A DNA stretch of 64,000 bases from Marixanthomonas spongiae (GCF_003095375.1 NZ_QEHR01000008.1:1-64000), one strand, 5' to 3'; shown: positions 37,106 through 47,272, counted from the first letter of the stretch. A program made the numbers and translations. The notes: generated by a model not told the origin, from the letters alone.

Positions 37106-37510
37106 TTATCCCCAATTAAAGGTTATCACTTTTTCAATATCGGGATGTAAGCTGTGATGCACAGGACAGGTGTTAGCGGTTTTTTCAAGGATTTTTTGAT
37201 GCTTGGTTTCTGAAATGGCCGGTAAATGAAAAACCAGTTCAATTTTGGAAATGCGCCGCGGGTTGCTGGCCATGGTTTTGGTCACGGTTGCCGTGCTTCC
37301 TTTTAAGTTAACTTGCAAATCATTGGCTTTAATGCCCATTACCGTAAGCATGCAATTTGCAAGGCCTGTGGCTACCGTATCGGTGGGTGAGAATGCTTCC
37401 CCCTTTCCGTGGTTGTCGGTTGGGGCATCGGTAATGTATGTGTTGCCCGATTTCAAGTGTTCGCATTCCGTTCGCAGATTACCAAGGTATGTTACTTTAG
37501 CTGTGCTCAT
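37106..37510 (-). CDS. OsmC family peroxiredoxin-like protein
   Basis: 134 residues of the OsmC/Ohr fold. Cys50 lies in GLANCMLTVMGI (first site) and Cys119 in NTCPVHHSLHPDI (second site), the pair that reduces organic peroxides with thiols. The start overlaps the stop of the LysM gene by 4 bp (ATGA), so the two are co-translated. Confidence 0.88.
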   Translation of the reverse strand: MSTAKVTYLGNLRTECEHLKSGNTYITDAPTDNHGKGEAFSPTDTVATGLANCMLTVMGIKANDLQVNLKGSTATVTKTMASNPRRISKIELVFHLPAISETKHQKILEKTANTCPVHHSLHPDIEKVITFNWG

Positions 37511-39414
37511 TCGGCTTCTTTAAAATGAAGGTTCTCGTCGTATTTCACAATGTAAACCGCATTGTTTTGGTAACCGGAAAGTAATTTGTTGGTGTACTGA
37601 AATTTATTTTCAATGTATTCGGTCACAAAATCGTTTTCGCTGGCTTGGTACATATCTTCTGCCGAAGCCAACCGCAGCAATACATCGTACATAATATCAA
37701 AACCTCTTACCGCATACCGGTTGGGCAACACCCCATATTTATTTTTATAACTGATTAAAAACGGGTCTTTCTCGTTAAAGTCGTAATTCTTGTTGACCGA
37801 CGGAAAGGTAAACTGCAAGTTGGCCAAGTGCATGTTCGACACGTCGTGATAGTCATACGCCTTGTTTTTTTCCAATGCCAGCAACCTAAGGTAATACGTA
37901 TCGGGCATTCCGTTTAAAAGCCCCACCACATTGCTCACCAAAACCGGATCGCTGGAAGCGAGCACTACCCAGTTTTCCCGTTCGGCATCTACTTTTGCGG
38001 CAATATCGCGTTGGTACAAATAACCACCTTCCCGGGGCGATACCGTTTTTGCAGTTGGGATTTTTGAAAGGATACGCTGTTTTTCACCATTGTGTTTGGC
38101 ATCGCTGATGACAATCAGGTTCCTGCCTGCGGCCTTTTCCACCAGATAATCCATCATACGGGTTTTTAACATCTCGTCGCTAGGTAACGTTTGGAACAGG
38201 TTGGGGTACATCCGTATTTCTTTATTGCTTAAAGGAGAAAAAACTGGGACATTCTTACCCCGCAACAAAGCAGCGGCTTTGTCAACGTTTTTACTTAGTA
38301 AGGGGCCAATAACCGCATCTATATCATTAAAACCAGAGCCTGAAACGATACTGCCCACTTTTGGTGCACTCCGCTCGGTATCAAACACTTTTAAATTTAC
38401 TGAAATACCTTTGTCCTTAGCAAATTCGGTAGCCATAAGCACTCCGCTGTAAAAATCAAGGGCAATGCGCAATACTGAATTGGACTTCAATAATGCTGTA
38501 TTCGCAGCGGTAGAATCGGAATCTGCTTCCCGGAGTTGAAACGGCAAAAGCACGGCCACATTTTTTACAGATCGGTTTGAAATATAATGCTCCAAGTTTA
38601 CCGGAGTCGCTTTTTCAGAAACACCAACGGCATTTTCTTTTGGGATTTTTAAAATCATCCCATCTTTTAAACCATCTTTGGCGAACGGGTTCAGGGCAAC
38701 GATTTCTTCTTCTGAAAGGCCCAACTTCACTTTTAGGCGGTAAAACCCTTCTTTGGGCTGTACTTCATACAAATCGTATTTTTCGTTGTCGATCGTTGCA
38801 GATGCTGTTGTTGAAACATCTGGAACGGTTAAAACCGTACCTATTGCAATGTTTTTGTCAAGCCCGGGATTGCGTTTTTTCAATTCGGCAATCGTGGTAT
38901 TGTATTTTCTGGCGATGCCGTAAATGGTTTCTTTAGGCGCTACGGTATGGGTATTGGTGTCGGTATTTTCTGTAGTTTCAGGATCAGTAACAACCGTTGC
39001 TTTTTCTGAAACGGGAATACGGATTTTCTCGCCCTTTTTAAGCTGTCTTGAATACAGCTCCTTATTGTATTTCTTGATGGCTTCTTGCGTAACGTTATAC
39101 TGTTGTGCAATGCTGAAAAGGGTTTCCCTGCGTTTTACGCGGTGCATTTTAAACTTCACATCACTAAACCCTGCACTCGATATCACATTTGAAGACCGTG
39201 GCAAAATAATAATGGTGTTGGCCCCTATGCCGTTTTTGGCATCGGGGTTTAAGCGGTAAATGGCATTTTCGGTGGTGTCGTATTGTTGGGCAATGCTGTA
39301 AACCGTTTCGCCCTTGGTCACCCGATGGCTTCTATACTGCTGTTGTTGCTGTGTAGCAACCCCACATCCTGTGTTGAGGAAGGAGATAATGAACAAAAAA
39401 ATGAAATGCTTCAA
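37507..39414 (-). CDS. LysM lipoprotein with periplasmic-binding-like domain
   Basis: 635-residue lipoprotein (lipobox LNTGC, Cys17). Four LysM-type modules lie at about 30-70, 92-135, 157-200 and 213-260 (such as HRVTKGETVYSIAQQYDTTENAIYRLNP), expected to bind peptidoglycan. The second half (about 285-635) is a type I periplasmic-binding fold like amino-acid ABC binding proteins (NVAVLLPFQLREAD, then NRYAVRGFDIMYDVLLRLA). The fusion is common in Flavobacteriia and resembles LpoA-like regulators of cell-wall synthases, but that role is inference. Confidence 0.88.
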   Translation of the reverse strand: MKHFIFLFIISFLNTGCGVATQQQQQYRSHRVTKGETVYSIAQQYDTTENAIYRLNPDAKNGIGANTIIILPRSSNVISSAGFSDVKFKMHRVKRRETLFSIAQQYNVTQEAIKKYNKELYSRQLKKGEKIRIPVSEKATVVTDPETTENTDTNTHTVAPKETIYGIARKYNTTIAELKKRNPGLDKNIAIGTVLTVPDVSTTASATIDNEKYDLYEVQPKEGFYRLKVKLGLSEEEIVALNPFAKDGLKDGMILKIPKENAVGVSEKATPVNLEHYISNRSVKNVAVLLPFQLREADSDSTAANTALLKSNSVLRIALDFYSGVLMATEFAKDKGISVNLKVFDTERSAPKVGSIVSGSGFNDIDAVIGPLLSKNVDKAAALLRGKNVPVFSPLSNKEIRMYPNLFQTLPSDEMLKTRMMDYLVEKAAGRNLIVISDAKHNGEKQRILSKIPTAKTVSPREGGYLYQRDIAAKVDAERENWVVLASSDPVLVSNVVGLLNGMPDTYYLRLLALEKNKAYDYHDVSNMHLANLQFTFPSVNKNYDFNEKDPFLISYKNKYGVLPNRYAVRGFDIMYDVLLRLASAEDMYQASENDFVTEYIENKFQYTNKLLSGYQNNAVYIVKYDENLHFKEAE

Positions 39415-39466
39415 AATGTTTGGTTTTTAAACACCCACAAGGCTTTTTAAAACCTTTTGGGATGGG

Positions 39467-40996
39467 TTATTCCCATTCAATGGTTGCCGGCGGCTTTGAA
39501 CTAATATCGTACACTACTCTATTAACGCCTTTTACCCGGTTTATTATATGATTGCTCGTTTCCTGTAAAAATTCATAGGGTAAATTTACCCAATCTGCGG
39601 TCATGCCATCGGTCGATTCCACCGCTCTTAGTGCGACCACCTTTTCGTACGTTCGCTCATCGCCCATAACGCCGACACTTTGTACCGGCAGCAAGATGGC
39701 CCCAGCTTGCCATACTTTATCGTAAAGGTCCCATTTGCGCAACCCGTTGATGAAAATGGCATCTACTTCTTGTAATATACGAACTTTTTCGGCAGTGATA
39801 TCGCCCAAAATACGAATGGCCAACCCAGGACCCGGGAACGGATGCCTTCCCAAGAGTTTTTTATCGATGCCCATTTCAGCCCCAACGCGGCGTACTTCAT
39901 CTTTAAAGAGCATGCGCAAGGGTTCTACTACTTTGAGCTTCATAAAATCGGGCAAACCACCTACATTGTGGTGCGATTTAATGGTTACCGAAGGCCCGTT
40001 GACCGAAACACTCTCAATAACATCGGGATAAATAGTACCCTGCGCCAACCAATCTACATCTTCCACTTGGTGGGCTTCATCATCAAACACTTCAATAAAG
40101 GCGTTGCCAATGGCTTTGCGTTTCAATTCGGGGTCGCTAACATCTTTTAAAGCTTCCAAAAAGCGTACCGAAGCATCGACACCTTTAACGTTCAAGCCCA
40201 TGTCTTTATATTGCGACAGAACATCACTGAATTCGTTTTTCCGAAGCAAACCATTGTTCACAAAAATACAGTACAGGTTTTTGCCAATTGCTTTATGCAA
40301 TAAAATAGCCGCGACTGTTGAATCTACACCGCCACTTAGGCCCAAAACCACTTTGTCGTCGCCCAACTGTTCTTTAAGGGCGTCGACTGTCGTGTCAACA
40401 AACGCTGCGGGCGTCCAGCTTTGTTCAATACCTGCAATATGAACCAAAAAGTTTTCCAGCAGTTGTTTGCCATCGGTGGTGTGATATACCTCTGGGTGAA
40501 ACTGAATGCCATAGATTTGTTGTCCATCCACTCGGTAGGCAGCGTTCAACACATCTGGTGTACTGGCTAAACGGATGCCGTTTTCAGGTAGTTTTGCAAT
40601 GGTATCGCTATGGCTCATCCATACCTGTGTGCCTTCTTGTATGTTTTTGAAAAGTGGCTCTTCGGCTTTTATCATGGAAAGTTTTGCGCGACCATATTCC
40701 CTGATATTGGAAGGTGCTACACTGCCTCCGTTAAAATGGGCAAGGTATTGCGCTCCATAACATACGGCCAAGATGGGGAATTTCCCCTTTATTCGGGATA
40801 AATCGGGATGTGGCGCATCTTCGGCGCGGGTAGAAAAGGGACTGCCCGAAAGGATTACGGCTTTAAATTCATCTAAACTTTCTGGAATGTTGTGATAAGG
40901 ATGGATCTCGCAGTAAATGTTCAACTCTCGCACACGTCGTGCTATTAGCTGTGTGTACTGCGAACCAAAATCTAAAATAAGGACGTTGTTTTGCAT
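39467..40996 (-). CDS. guaA: GMP synthase (glutamine-hydrolysing)
   Basis: Converts XMP to GMP (about 509 residues). The class I amidotransferase domain has the nucleophile Cys in [10 protein letters not shown] and the [10 protein letters not shown] motif. The ATP-pyrophosphatase domain has [12 protein letters not shown]. The C-terminal dimerisation domain ends [23 protein letters not shown] 40996 ([14 protein letters not shown]) is preferred over the in-frame TTG at 41002. Confidence 0.97.
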   Translation of the reverse strand: MQNNVLILDFGSQYTQLIARRVRELNIYCEIHPYHNIPESLDEFKAVILSGSPFSTRAEDAPHPDLSRIKGKFPILAVCYGAQYLAHFNGGSVAPSNIREYGRAKLSMIKAEEPLFKNIQEGTQVWMSHSDTIAKLPENGIRLASTPDVLNAAYRVDGQQIYGIQFHPEVYHTTDGKQLLENFLVHIAGIEQSWTPAAFVDTTVDALKEQLGDDKVVLGLSGGVDSTVAAILLHKAIGKNLYCIFVNNGLLRKNEFSDVLSQYKDMGLNVKGVDASVRFLEALKDVSDPELKRKAIGNAFIEVFDDEAHQVEDVDWLAQGTIYPDVIESVSVNGPSVTIKSHHNVGGLPDFMKLKVVEPLRMLFKDEVRRVGAEMGIDKKLLGRHPFPGPGLAIRILGDITAEKVRILQEVDAIFINGLRKWDLYDKVWQAGAILLPVQSVGVMGDERTYEKVVALRAVESTDGMTADWVNLPYEFLQETSNHIINRVKGVNRVVYDISSKPPATIEWE

Positions 40997-41071
40997 AGGC
41001 AAAAATAATTGAAAAATAAGGTTAGGAAAACCTTATCCTTGTTTTTTTACAAAATTTTAAAGGTTCCATCT

Positions 41072-42097
41072 TCACTCCCAACCCAAGGTTGCACTTACCG
41101 GAAAATGATCTGAAAACGATTGGTCCATCGTTTTGAAGCTCAATACTTCAAAATCATTGCTGCTCAGGATAAAATCGATTCGCATGGGGTAAAAGTCAAA
41201 CTTAAAGGTCGTGCCAATACCATTGCCCTGTTTTAAAAAGGCATCTTGCATATTGGCGGTCATTTTTTTATAAATATAAGAAAAAGATGTATTGTTGAAA
41301 TCGCCCATAACCATAGTTTTATATGGGGTTTTTGCTTTGTGTTCTTTAATTTCAGCTATTTGTCCTTCCTGTTTTACAAACGCATCGGTAATCCGTTTTC
41401 GCAATCTGGTTTTATCATTTTCCTGTAAGTAACTCACCCTGGGCTTTATGCCCATAGACTGTAAGTGCACGTTATAGACCCGAAGTGTGTCGTCATTTTT
41501 AACGATATCTGCGTAAATGGCATTGTTGGATGTTTCAGAAAAATTAAATGCTCCTTTATGTATAATGGGAAACTTTGAAAAAATAGCATGGCCCAATTTA
41601 TTCTTCTCTTTAAAATTTATATACTGATAAGGATATTCAGAAAAATCTACTTTATTTTGAATGTAATACTCTTGTACCGAAATAACATCAGGCTTTTCTT
41701 TTTTTAGAATCTCGGAAAAGGTTTTTGATACGTCTTCAGAAGCTGGGTTATCTTCGTATGCATTGAACAACCGCACATTATAGGAAAGCACGGTGATTGT
41801 TTTTTTGTATGCTGAACTGTTCCCTTCAGAAGAAATTTCAAAAAAAGGATTGAAATACATATATGCTACGACCAAGATTATTGCCGAAAGCAAGAATTTA
41901 CGTTTTAGCCTTACCAACCAATATACCGCAAAAAGAAGGTTCAATACAATTAAAGGCGAAACCAACAGGCTCAATAACGAAAGGGTGGGGAATTTTGAAG
42001 GTGGCAAATAAGGCAGCACAAACGATAGCAACAGTAAAAACGCAACAAACGAATTGCCCCAGAAAACTATTTTAGTAACGCATCCCTCTTTTTTCAC
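41072..42097 (-). CDS. EEP-superfamily endonuclease/phosphatase-like membrane protein
   Basis: About 341 residues. Two or three N-terminal TM helices (about 15-35, 38-60, 65-85) are followed by an exonuclease-endonuclease-phosphatase domain with LSYNVRLFN, KPDVISVQEYY, MVMGDFNNTSFS and the end SDHFPVSATLGW. These give the acid/His active site. No ATG is available near the start. GTG 42097 (VKKEG) or TTG 42103, which overlaps the rhomboid stop, are the options. The substrate is unknown. Confidence 0.8.
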   Translation of the reverse strand: MKKEGCVTKIVFWGNSFVAFLLLLSFVLPYLPPSKFPTLSLLSLLVSPLIVLNLLFAVYWLVRLKRKFLLSAIILVVAYMYFNPFFEISSEGNSSAYKKTITVLSYNVRLFNAYEDNPASEDVSKTFSEILKKEKPDVISVQEYYIQNKVDFSEYPYQYINFKEKNKLGHAIFSKFPIIHKGAFNFSETSNNAIYADIVKNDDTLRVYNVHLQSMGIKPRVSYLQENDKTRLRKRITDAFVKQEGQIAEIKEHKAKTPYKTMVMGDFNNTSFSYIYKKMTANMQDAFLKQGNGIGTTFKFDFYPMRIDFILSSNDFEVLSFKTMDQSFSDHFPVSATLGWE

Positions 42098-42099
42098 TA

Positions 42100-42972
42100 T
42101 CAATCGTCTTTACCGGCTTTAAAAAGGAAGTCCTTTTCGGCTTTGGTTAAACTATCGTAACCGCTTTTACCAATTTTATCCAAAATAGCGTCTATTTTCT
42201 TTTGGTTGGCATCTTTTTGGGCATCTGTGGTGCGTTTTGTGGTCGTTTTCCTGTTTCGGTGCACTTTAGTAAATGGTTTTTTCTTTTTGGGCTTGAACAT
42301 ATTCCCTACCCAATCGATCATATTTTCGAACCATTTGCCAATGTCGTTCCCTTTTTGAAGCTGCTGCGCATAAACAAACCCGAAGATGGCGCCGCCAATG
42401 TGGGCTAAGCGGCCACCGGCATTGTCGCTATTGGGTAATAACACCAAATCGAGCAACACCAAGACCAATGCAATATGCCATAATTTTATACGGAACCTGA
42501 AGATCATCACTTCGGTATTGGGCGTATAGGTGGCAATAAAAACCATTATGGCCGTAACCGCTCCCGAAGCGCCTATTAACCCGGCACTGCTTCCTTTTAA
42601 GGCAGGAAAAACATTATGGGTCGCCACGTAGAGCACCCCCCCAAAAAAGGCCCCTAACAAATAAACGGTCAGAAATCGCTTTTCACTGAACAGGTTCAAC
42701 ACAAAACGCCCAAACCAATACAGCCACAGCATATTGAAAAGTATATGAAAAAATCCAAAATGCAAGAACGCATAAGTTAACAACGACCAAGGCTGCAACA
42801 GGACACTGCCGAAACCTTCGGGCAGCACAAACCATTGGGTAAGCTGTCCCGGGGCCATCCCCATAAAAAAGGCCATTAGGCGAACGGCCAAGAAAATGAC
42901 CGCATTGATAACGATCAGTTTTATGACGATGCTCGATGTTTTAAATTGGTATGTGAGGTTATTAGTATCCAT
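42100..42972 (-). CDS. Rhomboid family intramembrane serine protease (2)
   Basis: About 290 residues with six TM helices. Catalytic Ser lies in GASGAVTAIMVF and His in RLAHIGGAIFGF. The cytoplasmic C-terminus is Lys/Thr-rich and ends in a helix (KIDAILDKIGKSGYDSLTKAEKDFLFKAG). ATG 42972 is preferred over the upstream in-frame TTG at 42984. It follows rhomboid 1 by two bases. Confidence 0.9.
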   Translation of the reverse strand: MDTNNLTYQFKTSSIVIKLIVINAVIFLAVRLMAFFMGMAPGQLTQWFVLPEGFGSVLLQPWSLLTYAFLHFGFFHILFNMLWLYWFGRFVLNLFSEKRFLTVYLLGAFFGGVLYVATHNVFPALKGSSAGLIGASGAVTAIMVFIATYTPNTEVMIFRFRIKLWHIALVLVLLDLVLLPNSDNAGGRLAHIGGAIFGFVYAQQLQKGNDIGKWFENMIDWVGNMFKPKKKKPFTKVHRNRKTTTKRTTDAQKDANQKKIDAILDKIGKSGYDSLTKAEKDFLFKAGKDD

Positions 42973-42974
42973 AA

Positions 42975-43709
42975 TCAGTCCCAACGGGTTGAATCGAAAC
43001 TATTTTTTTTCCAGTAATAGGCCATGATAAAACCAAACAAAGCCCCTCCAATGTGTGCCCAATGGGCTATCCCAAATGGCGAGCCCGTTATTCCGAAGAA
43101 CAGGTCGCCCAAAATGATCAACGGGATAAAATATTTCGCCTTGATGGGGATGGGCAAAAATATGAGCATCAACTCGATATTTGGGAACATTAACCCAAAG
43201 GCGACGAGTATGCCGTAGATCGCTCCAGAAGCTCCAACGGCAGGGGTATTGAAATTATTATACAAGGTCTGTATGGTTTCTTTTGAAACACTTTCCAAAA
43301 TGCGCGAATTGTACTGCCCGGTTTCCACCAAGGTCATTATTTGCGATTGGTCCATCCCTGCGGCAAGCAAGGCATCGTAGCCGCTGTGTATTTGAAAATA
43401 ATTCACCAGCGTATGGATTAAAGCCGCACCAAAACCTGCGGAAAAGTAGAAAAACAAAAACTTTTTCTGTCCCCATCGCATTTCCAAAGGCGAGCCAAAG
43501 GCCCACAACGCATACATATTGAACAGTATATGCATAAAATTGCCGTGCATGAACATATGCGTAAGCGGCTGCCAAATCTGGAAATTAGGGTTTTCAAAAT
43601 AATATAGTGAAAACAGCCTGTACGAGATATCGCTCGAAAGCAACGTGCCGATAAAGCAAATTACGTTTATAATGATTAAAACCTTAACGGTTTCGGTTAT
43701 TCTTCCCAT
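42975..43709 (-). CDS. Rhomboid family intramembrane serine protease (1)
   Basis: 244 residues with about six TM helices, Ser in GASGAIYGILVAFG and His in IAHWAHIGGALFGF. HMFMHGNFMHILFNMYALWAFG is the conserved oxyanion region. It directly abuts mutL (stop at 43710) and rhomboid 2; the tandem pair downstream of mutL is a usual flavobacterial arrangement. Natural substrates are not known. Confidence 0.93.
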   Translation of the reverse strand: MGRITETVKVLIIINVICFIGTLLSSDISYRLFSLYYFENPNFQIWQPLTHMFMHGNFMHILFNMYALWAFGSPLEMRWGQKKFLFFYFSAGFGAALIHTLVNYFQIHSGYDALLAAGMDQSQIMTLVETGQYNSRILESVSKETIQTLYNNFNTPAVGASGAIYGILVAFGLMFPNIELMLIFLPIPIKAKYFIPLIILGDLFFGITGSPFGIAHWAHIGGALFGFIMAYYWKKNSFDSTRWD

Positions 43710-45560
43710 TTACATAAATTTTTTATCAAAGTCGTTGGCATCCAAAGTTACCAAAACCGGCCTGTTGCCGGGCGACACACTGGGTTCTTTGCACGCAAAC
43801 AATTGGTGCACCAAATGCAATTGCGCTTCCTGCTTTAACGGCGTACCGGTTTTTACCGCCATGCTTTTTGCCATGCTTTTTGCCAGCAGGTCGTTTTGGC
43901 TAAAACCAGCATCGGGCACTTCTTCTTTAACATCTTTTACCAGCTGCGTCAACACCTGCTCTACTTGGCTTTCGGCAATTGAAACCGGGATGCCGCTAAT
44001 TTCAACACAGCCGTTTTTTATTTGCGAAAAAACAAAACCGGTGTGTTCCAACTGTTCTTTTAAATCTTCCAAAAATACTAAATCGGGATTTGAAAAGCTT
44101 AATTGAAGCGGAAATAACAATTGTTGGCTCACGGCTTCTTGCACGGTTATGTTTTTCAGCAATTCTTCATATAGAATTCGTTGGTGTGCCAAATGTTGAT
44201 GCACCACCAACATCCCACTTTTAATGGGACTAATGATGTATTTGTTCTGAAGCTGAAACGTAACGCGTAGGTTTTCTTCTTGATCGGTTTCAAAAAGACT
44301 TCCGGACACTTGCTCACTTTCAAACTCGATGCTATCATCTTGATCTACAACTGTTGTTTCATCTTTTAAACCTGCATATAAGGATTCCCAAGAAGCTGCA
44401 TTTTTTTTCTCCCGTTTAAACGGAAAAATGATGTTTTTTTGTTTTGGCTCGTTTTTAAAAGGGTTAAAACTCCGGTCCACATCGATGGTGGGCGCCACGG
44501 GCGATTTTTTGCTGTATTCGTAAGGCGTATCAAAACCGGTGTCTTTTTCAAAATCGAGCACCGGGGCAATACTAAACTGTCCCAAACTGTGCTTTATAGT
44601 CGCGCGGAGCATCGCATAAATAGCGTGCTCGTCATCAAATTTTATTTCGGTTTTGGTGGGATGTATGTTAATATCGATGCTTTTGGTATCGACTTCCAAA
44701 AAGAGAAAGTACCCGGGATGGGCACCGTCTTTCAACAAGCCTTCAAAGGCGGCATTGACGGCGTGGTGCAAATAAGCGCTTTTTATAAAGCGGTCATTAA
44801 CAAAGAAAAACTGTTCGCCCCTGCTTTTTTTGGCATATTCGGGCTTGATAACGAAACCATCGATTTTTAGCATTTCGGTTGCTTCGGAAACAGGAACGAG
44901 TTTTTCGTTCATTTTGCTTCCGAAGATATTCACGATACGTTGCCGTTTGTTGCTGGCAGGAAGGTTGAATACATCGCTGCCATTGTGCATCATGATAAAT
45001 TCCACTTGCGGATGCGCCAAAGCCACCCGATGGAACTCATCGATAATGTGGCGGGTTTCCACATTGTTGCTTTTAAGGAAATTGCGCCGCGCCGGAATGT
45101 TGTAAAACAGGTTTTTTACTGAAATGGTCGTGCCTTTGGCAACCACTTCAGGCTCTTGTTGGGTCACTTCGCTGCCTTCAATAGTGATTTTAGTACCGAT
45201 TTCGGCATCTTCGGTTTTTGTTTTTAACTCCACGTGGGCAATGGCGGCGATAGAAGCCAACGCCTCGCCACGGAAGCCTTTGGTGTGCAGATTAAAGAGA
45301 TCGTCTGCCGACTTGATTTTTGAAGTGGCGTGCCGTTCAAAGCTCAAACGGGCGTCGGTGGTGCTCATCCCAATCCCGTTGTCAATGACCTGGATTAATG
45401 TCTTTCCAGCATCTTTTACCACCAATTTAATGGACGTGGACTGTGCGTCGATGGCGTTTTCCAATAGTTCTTTTACCACAGAGGCCGGGCGTTGCACCAC
45501 TTCTCCCGCGGCTATTTGATTGGCGACGTGATCTGGTAAAAGTTGAATGATGTCGGTCAT
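43710..45560 (-). CDS. mutL: DNA mismatch repair protein MutL
   Basis: 616-residue GHKL ATPase. N-terminal motifs are ELLENAIDAQSTSI, VIDNGIGM, TKGFRGEAL and GTTISVKNLFYNIPARRNFLK. The C-terminal dimerisation domain is also present. At about 450-463 the endonuclease motif DQHA(x)2E(x)4E appears as HQHLAHQRILYE, with the leading Asp and first Glu replaced, so nicking activity may be altered. The cell should use MutL with MutS encoded elsewhere. Confidence 0.95.
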   Translation of the reverse strand: MTDIIQLLPDHVANQIAAGEVVQRPASVVKELLENAIDAQSTSIKLVVKDAGKTLIQVIDNGIGMSTTDARLSFERHATSKIKSADDLFNLHTKGFRGEALASIAAIAHVELKTKTEDAEIGTKITIEGSEVTQQEPEVVAKGTTISVKNLFYNIPARRNFLKSNNVETRHIIDEFHRVALAHPQVEFIMMHNGSDVFNLPASNKRQRIVNIFGSKMNEKLVPVSEATEMLKIDGFVIKPEYAKKSRGEQFFFVNDRFIKSAYLHHAVNAAFEGLLKDGAHPGYFLFLEVDTKSIDINIHPTKTEIKFDDEHAIYAMLRATIKHSLGQFSIAPVLDFEKDTGFDTPYEYSKKSPVAPTIDVDRSFNPFKNEPKQKNIIFPFKREKKNAASWESLYAGLKDETTVVDQDDSIEFESEQVSGSLFETDQEENLRVTFQLQNKYIISPIKSGMLVVHQHLAHQRILYEELLKNITVQEAVSQQLLFPLQLSFSNPDLVFLEDLKEQLEHTGFVFSQIKNGCVEISGIPVSIAESQVEQVLTQLVKDVKEEVPDAGFSQNDLLAKSMAKSMAVKTGTPLKQEAQLHLVHQLFACKEPSVSPGNRPVLVTLDANDFDKKFM

Positions 45561-45842
45561 TTAATAAAAAATTGACAAGTCAAAATCGATAATGTAGAGG
45601 AAAATAAAGATTAAAATAGCGGCTATCAACAAAATGGTACGATTGGCACGGCGGTCTTTTGATTGCCTAAGCTCTTCCCAAGCAGTGGTGAATTTGCTTT
45701 TTAAACCCGAATTGCCACCCACGGTCGTCCTGTACTCATCAAACTTGTGTTTCATGCTGTACGGGCTCCCTTCGCCATCATGCTTGTAATAGCGGGGACT
45801 GTAATCAAACTTTTTGTTCTTTCGTGACTTTAATATTCCCAT
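45561..45842 (-). CDS. Small basic membrane protein upstream of mutL
   Basis: 93 residues: a basic N-terminus (MGILKSRKNKKFDYSPRYY), a charged middle, and one C-terminal TM helix (about 70-90). Similar proteins sit between ribH and mutL in many Flavobacteriia and are misnamed 'riboflavin synthase subunit beta' because of that neighbour. No catalytic feature is visible. One base separates it from mutL. Confidence 0.8.
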   Translation of the reverse strand: MGILKSRKNKKFDYSPRYYKHDGEGSPYSMKHKFDEYRTTVGGNSGLKSKFTTAWEELRQSKDRRANRTILLIAAILIFIFLYIIDFDLSIFY

Positions 45843-45979
45843 AATCCTTGAGTTTCAAATGTACTTAAAATACTGCAGTTTTTGAAGCATGTTTACTTCA
45901 ATTGTGATTTTCGCAATATCCATACCATTCTATGTGAAATTGTTTAAGAGAAAAGGATTATAGAGAAATAAAGGTTAGA

Positions 45980-46741
45980 TTAATTGTAAATATATTCTGC
46001 AGTGTTTGATTCTATCTCGCTAGATCCTTCAGATATAATCAATGTCCTTTTAATCGGAAGATTTTCATTTGAATACTCGTATTCCCAAGTTTGTTTATAC
46101 ACATCGTTTCCCTGACCATTTTTTTCTTCTTCACCAACAATATTTCCACCAAGAGAATTGTTGGTGCGGTAAAAGAAGTAATTGATGGGTTTTAAGTTTT
46201 TATCAGGTCGAAATTTATTATCGTACCTATAATGGGTTACATTCTCTCCACCTATAAACTGAGAAGTGGCTAAATTCCCATCTTCATCATACGTAAAGGT
46301 CTCCCTGTCTGTTGAGATTAATTGGTTTTTAGAATTAAAGGTATAATTCCCTATCTCATCAGGGGTAGTGTTGTCGTTATAAAAAACCTCTTTTTTAGAA
46401 CGCCTATTATTTGAATCATATTTATAGACAGTACGTTGATTTAATGTACCGTTCAGTTTAAACCTTTCTTCTACAATATTATTTTCATCGTCATAAAAGA
46501 ATTCAACTTTATTTGAACCAAAATCTATTTTTCTAACATAATTATCCCCATCAGTATTATAAGTTACCGTATATTCTATTTTAGCTTCACCGTAAAGTTT
46601 TTCTTCAATATTAACGCTTCTTAAAACCGTGTTAGTTTCTTCATTAGAATCAACCGGAGCATCATCAGAACTACACGAAAGTATAATAAAAGATAAACTG
46701 AGTATATAAAATATTTTTATACGTGAATTTGTAACAATCAT
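45980..46741 (-). CDS. Lipoprotein with YD/RHS-like strands
   Basis: 253 residues with a lipoprotein signal (ILSCSS, Cys23). Successive Tyr-rich short strands (NGTLNQRTVYKYDSNNRR, GNYTFNSKNQLISTD, HYRYDNKFRPDKN) resemble YD-repeat hairpins. Function unknown. The gene is more AT-rich than its neighbours and separates ribH from the small mutL-linked gene, a junction that is usually direct, so it is probably a later insertion. Confidence 0.75.
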   Translation of the reverse strand: MIVTNSRIKIFYILSLSFIILSCSSDDAPVDSNEETNTVLRSVNIEEKLYGEAKIEYTVTYNTDGDNYVRKIDFGSNKVEFFYDDENNIVEERFKLNGTLNQRTVYKYDSNNRRSKKEVFYNDNTTPDEIGNYTFNSKNQLISTDRETFTYDEDGNLATSQFIGGENVTHYRYDNKFRPDKNLKPINYFFYRTNNSLGGNIVGEEEKNGQGNDVYKQTWEYEYSNENLPIKRTLIISEGSSEIESNTAEYIYN

Positions 46742-46765
46742 TTTGAAAGCAAGTAAATGGTGATC

Positions 46766-47263
46766 TTAAAACCTCGCATCTTTACGCAATTGGGCCATTT
46801 TTATGGCCGCTATGGCTGCTTCACTACCTTTGTTGCCGTGTTTGCCCCCGCTGCGGTCTATAGATTGTTGCATCGTGTTATCGGTCAATACACAGAAAAT
46901 AACGGGAATATCGCTTTGCACGTTTAAATCCTTTATGCCTTGGGTTACGCCATCGCACACAAAATCGAAGTGCTTGGTTTCGCCTTGAATCACGCTTCCT
47001 ATAGCGATTACTGCATCGAGCATATCGTAACTTTGCTGCATTTTTTTACAGCCGTAAATCAATTCAAAACTTCCGGGAACGTTCCACCGGACAATATTTT
47101 CCTTTACGCCGCCACAATCTAAAATAGTATCGAAAGCACCTTGAAACAGGCCTTCGGTTATATTGTTGTTCCATTCTGAAACAACAATCCCAAACCGAAA
47201 GTCTTTCGCGTTTGGGATTGTTGCTTTATCGTAGTGCGATAAATTTTTATTTGCTGTCGCCAT
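46766..47263 (-). CDS. ribH: 6,7-dimethyl-8-ribityllumazine synthase
   Basis: 165-residue riboflavin-pathway enzyme joining 5-amino-6-ribitylaminouracil with dihydroxybutanone phosphate. FGIVVSEWNNNITEGL starts the flavodoxin-like fold. VPGSFELIYGCKKM, VIAIGSVIQGETKHFDFVCDGVTQG (active-site His) and IPVIFCVLTDNTMQQSIDRSGGKHGNKG are diagnostic. It lies 9 bp after the TPR gene on the same strand. Confidence 0.96.
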   Translation of the reverse strand: MATANKNLSHYDKATIPNAKDFRFGIVVSEWNNNITEGLFQGAFDTILDCGGVKENIVRWNVPGSFELIYGCKKMQQSYDMLDAVIAIGSVIQGETKHFDFVCDGVTQGIKDLNVQSDIPVIFCVLTDNTMQQSIDRSGGKHGNKGSEAAIAAIKMAQLRKDARF

Positions 47264-47272
47264 ACTGTTGCA

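Noticed and set aside
41000-41002. TTG start for guaA
   Set aside because: The ATG two codons later gives the family-typical N-terminus.
45561-45842. Riboflavin synthase beta subunit
   Set aside because: The true lumazine synthase is ribH at 46766-47263; this is a 93-residue membrane protein with no such fold.
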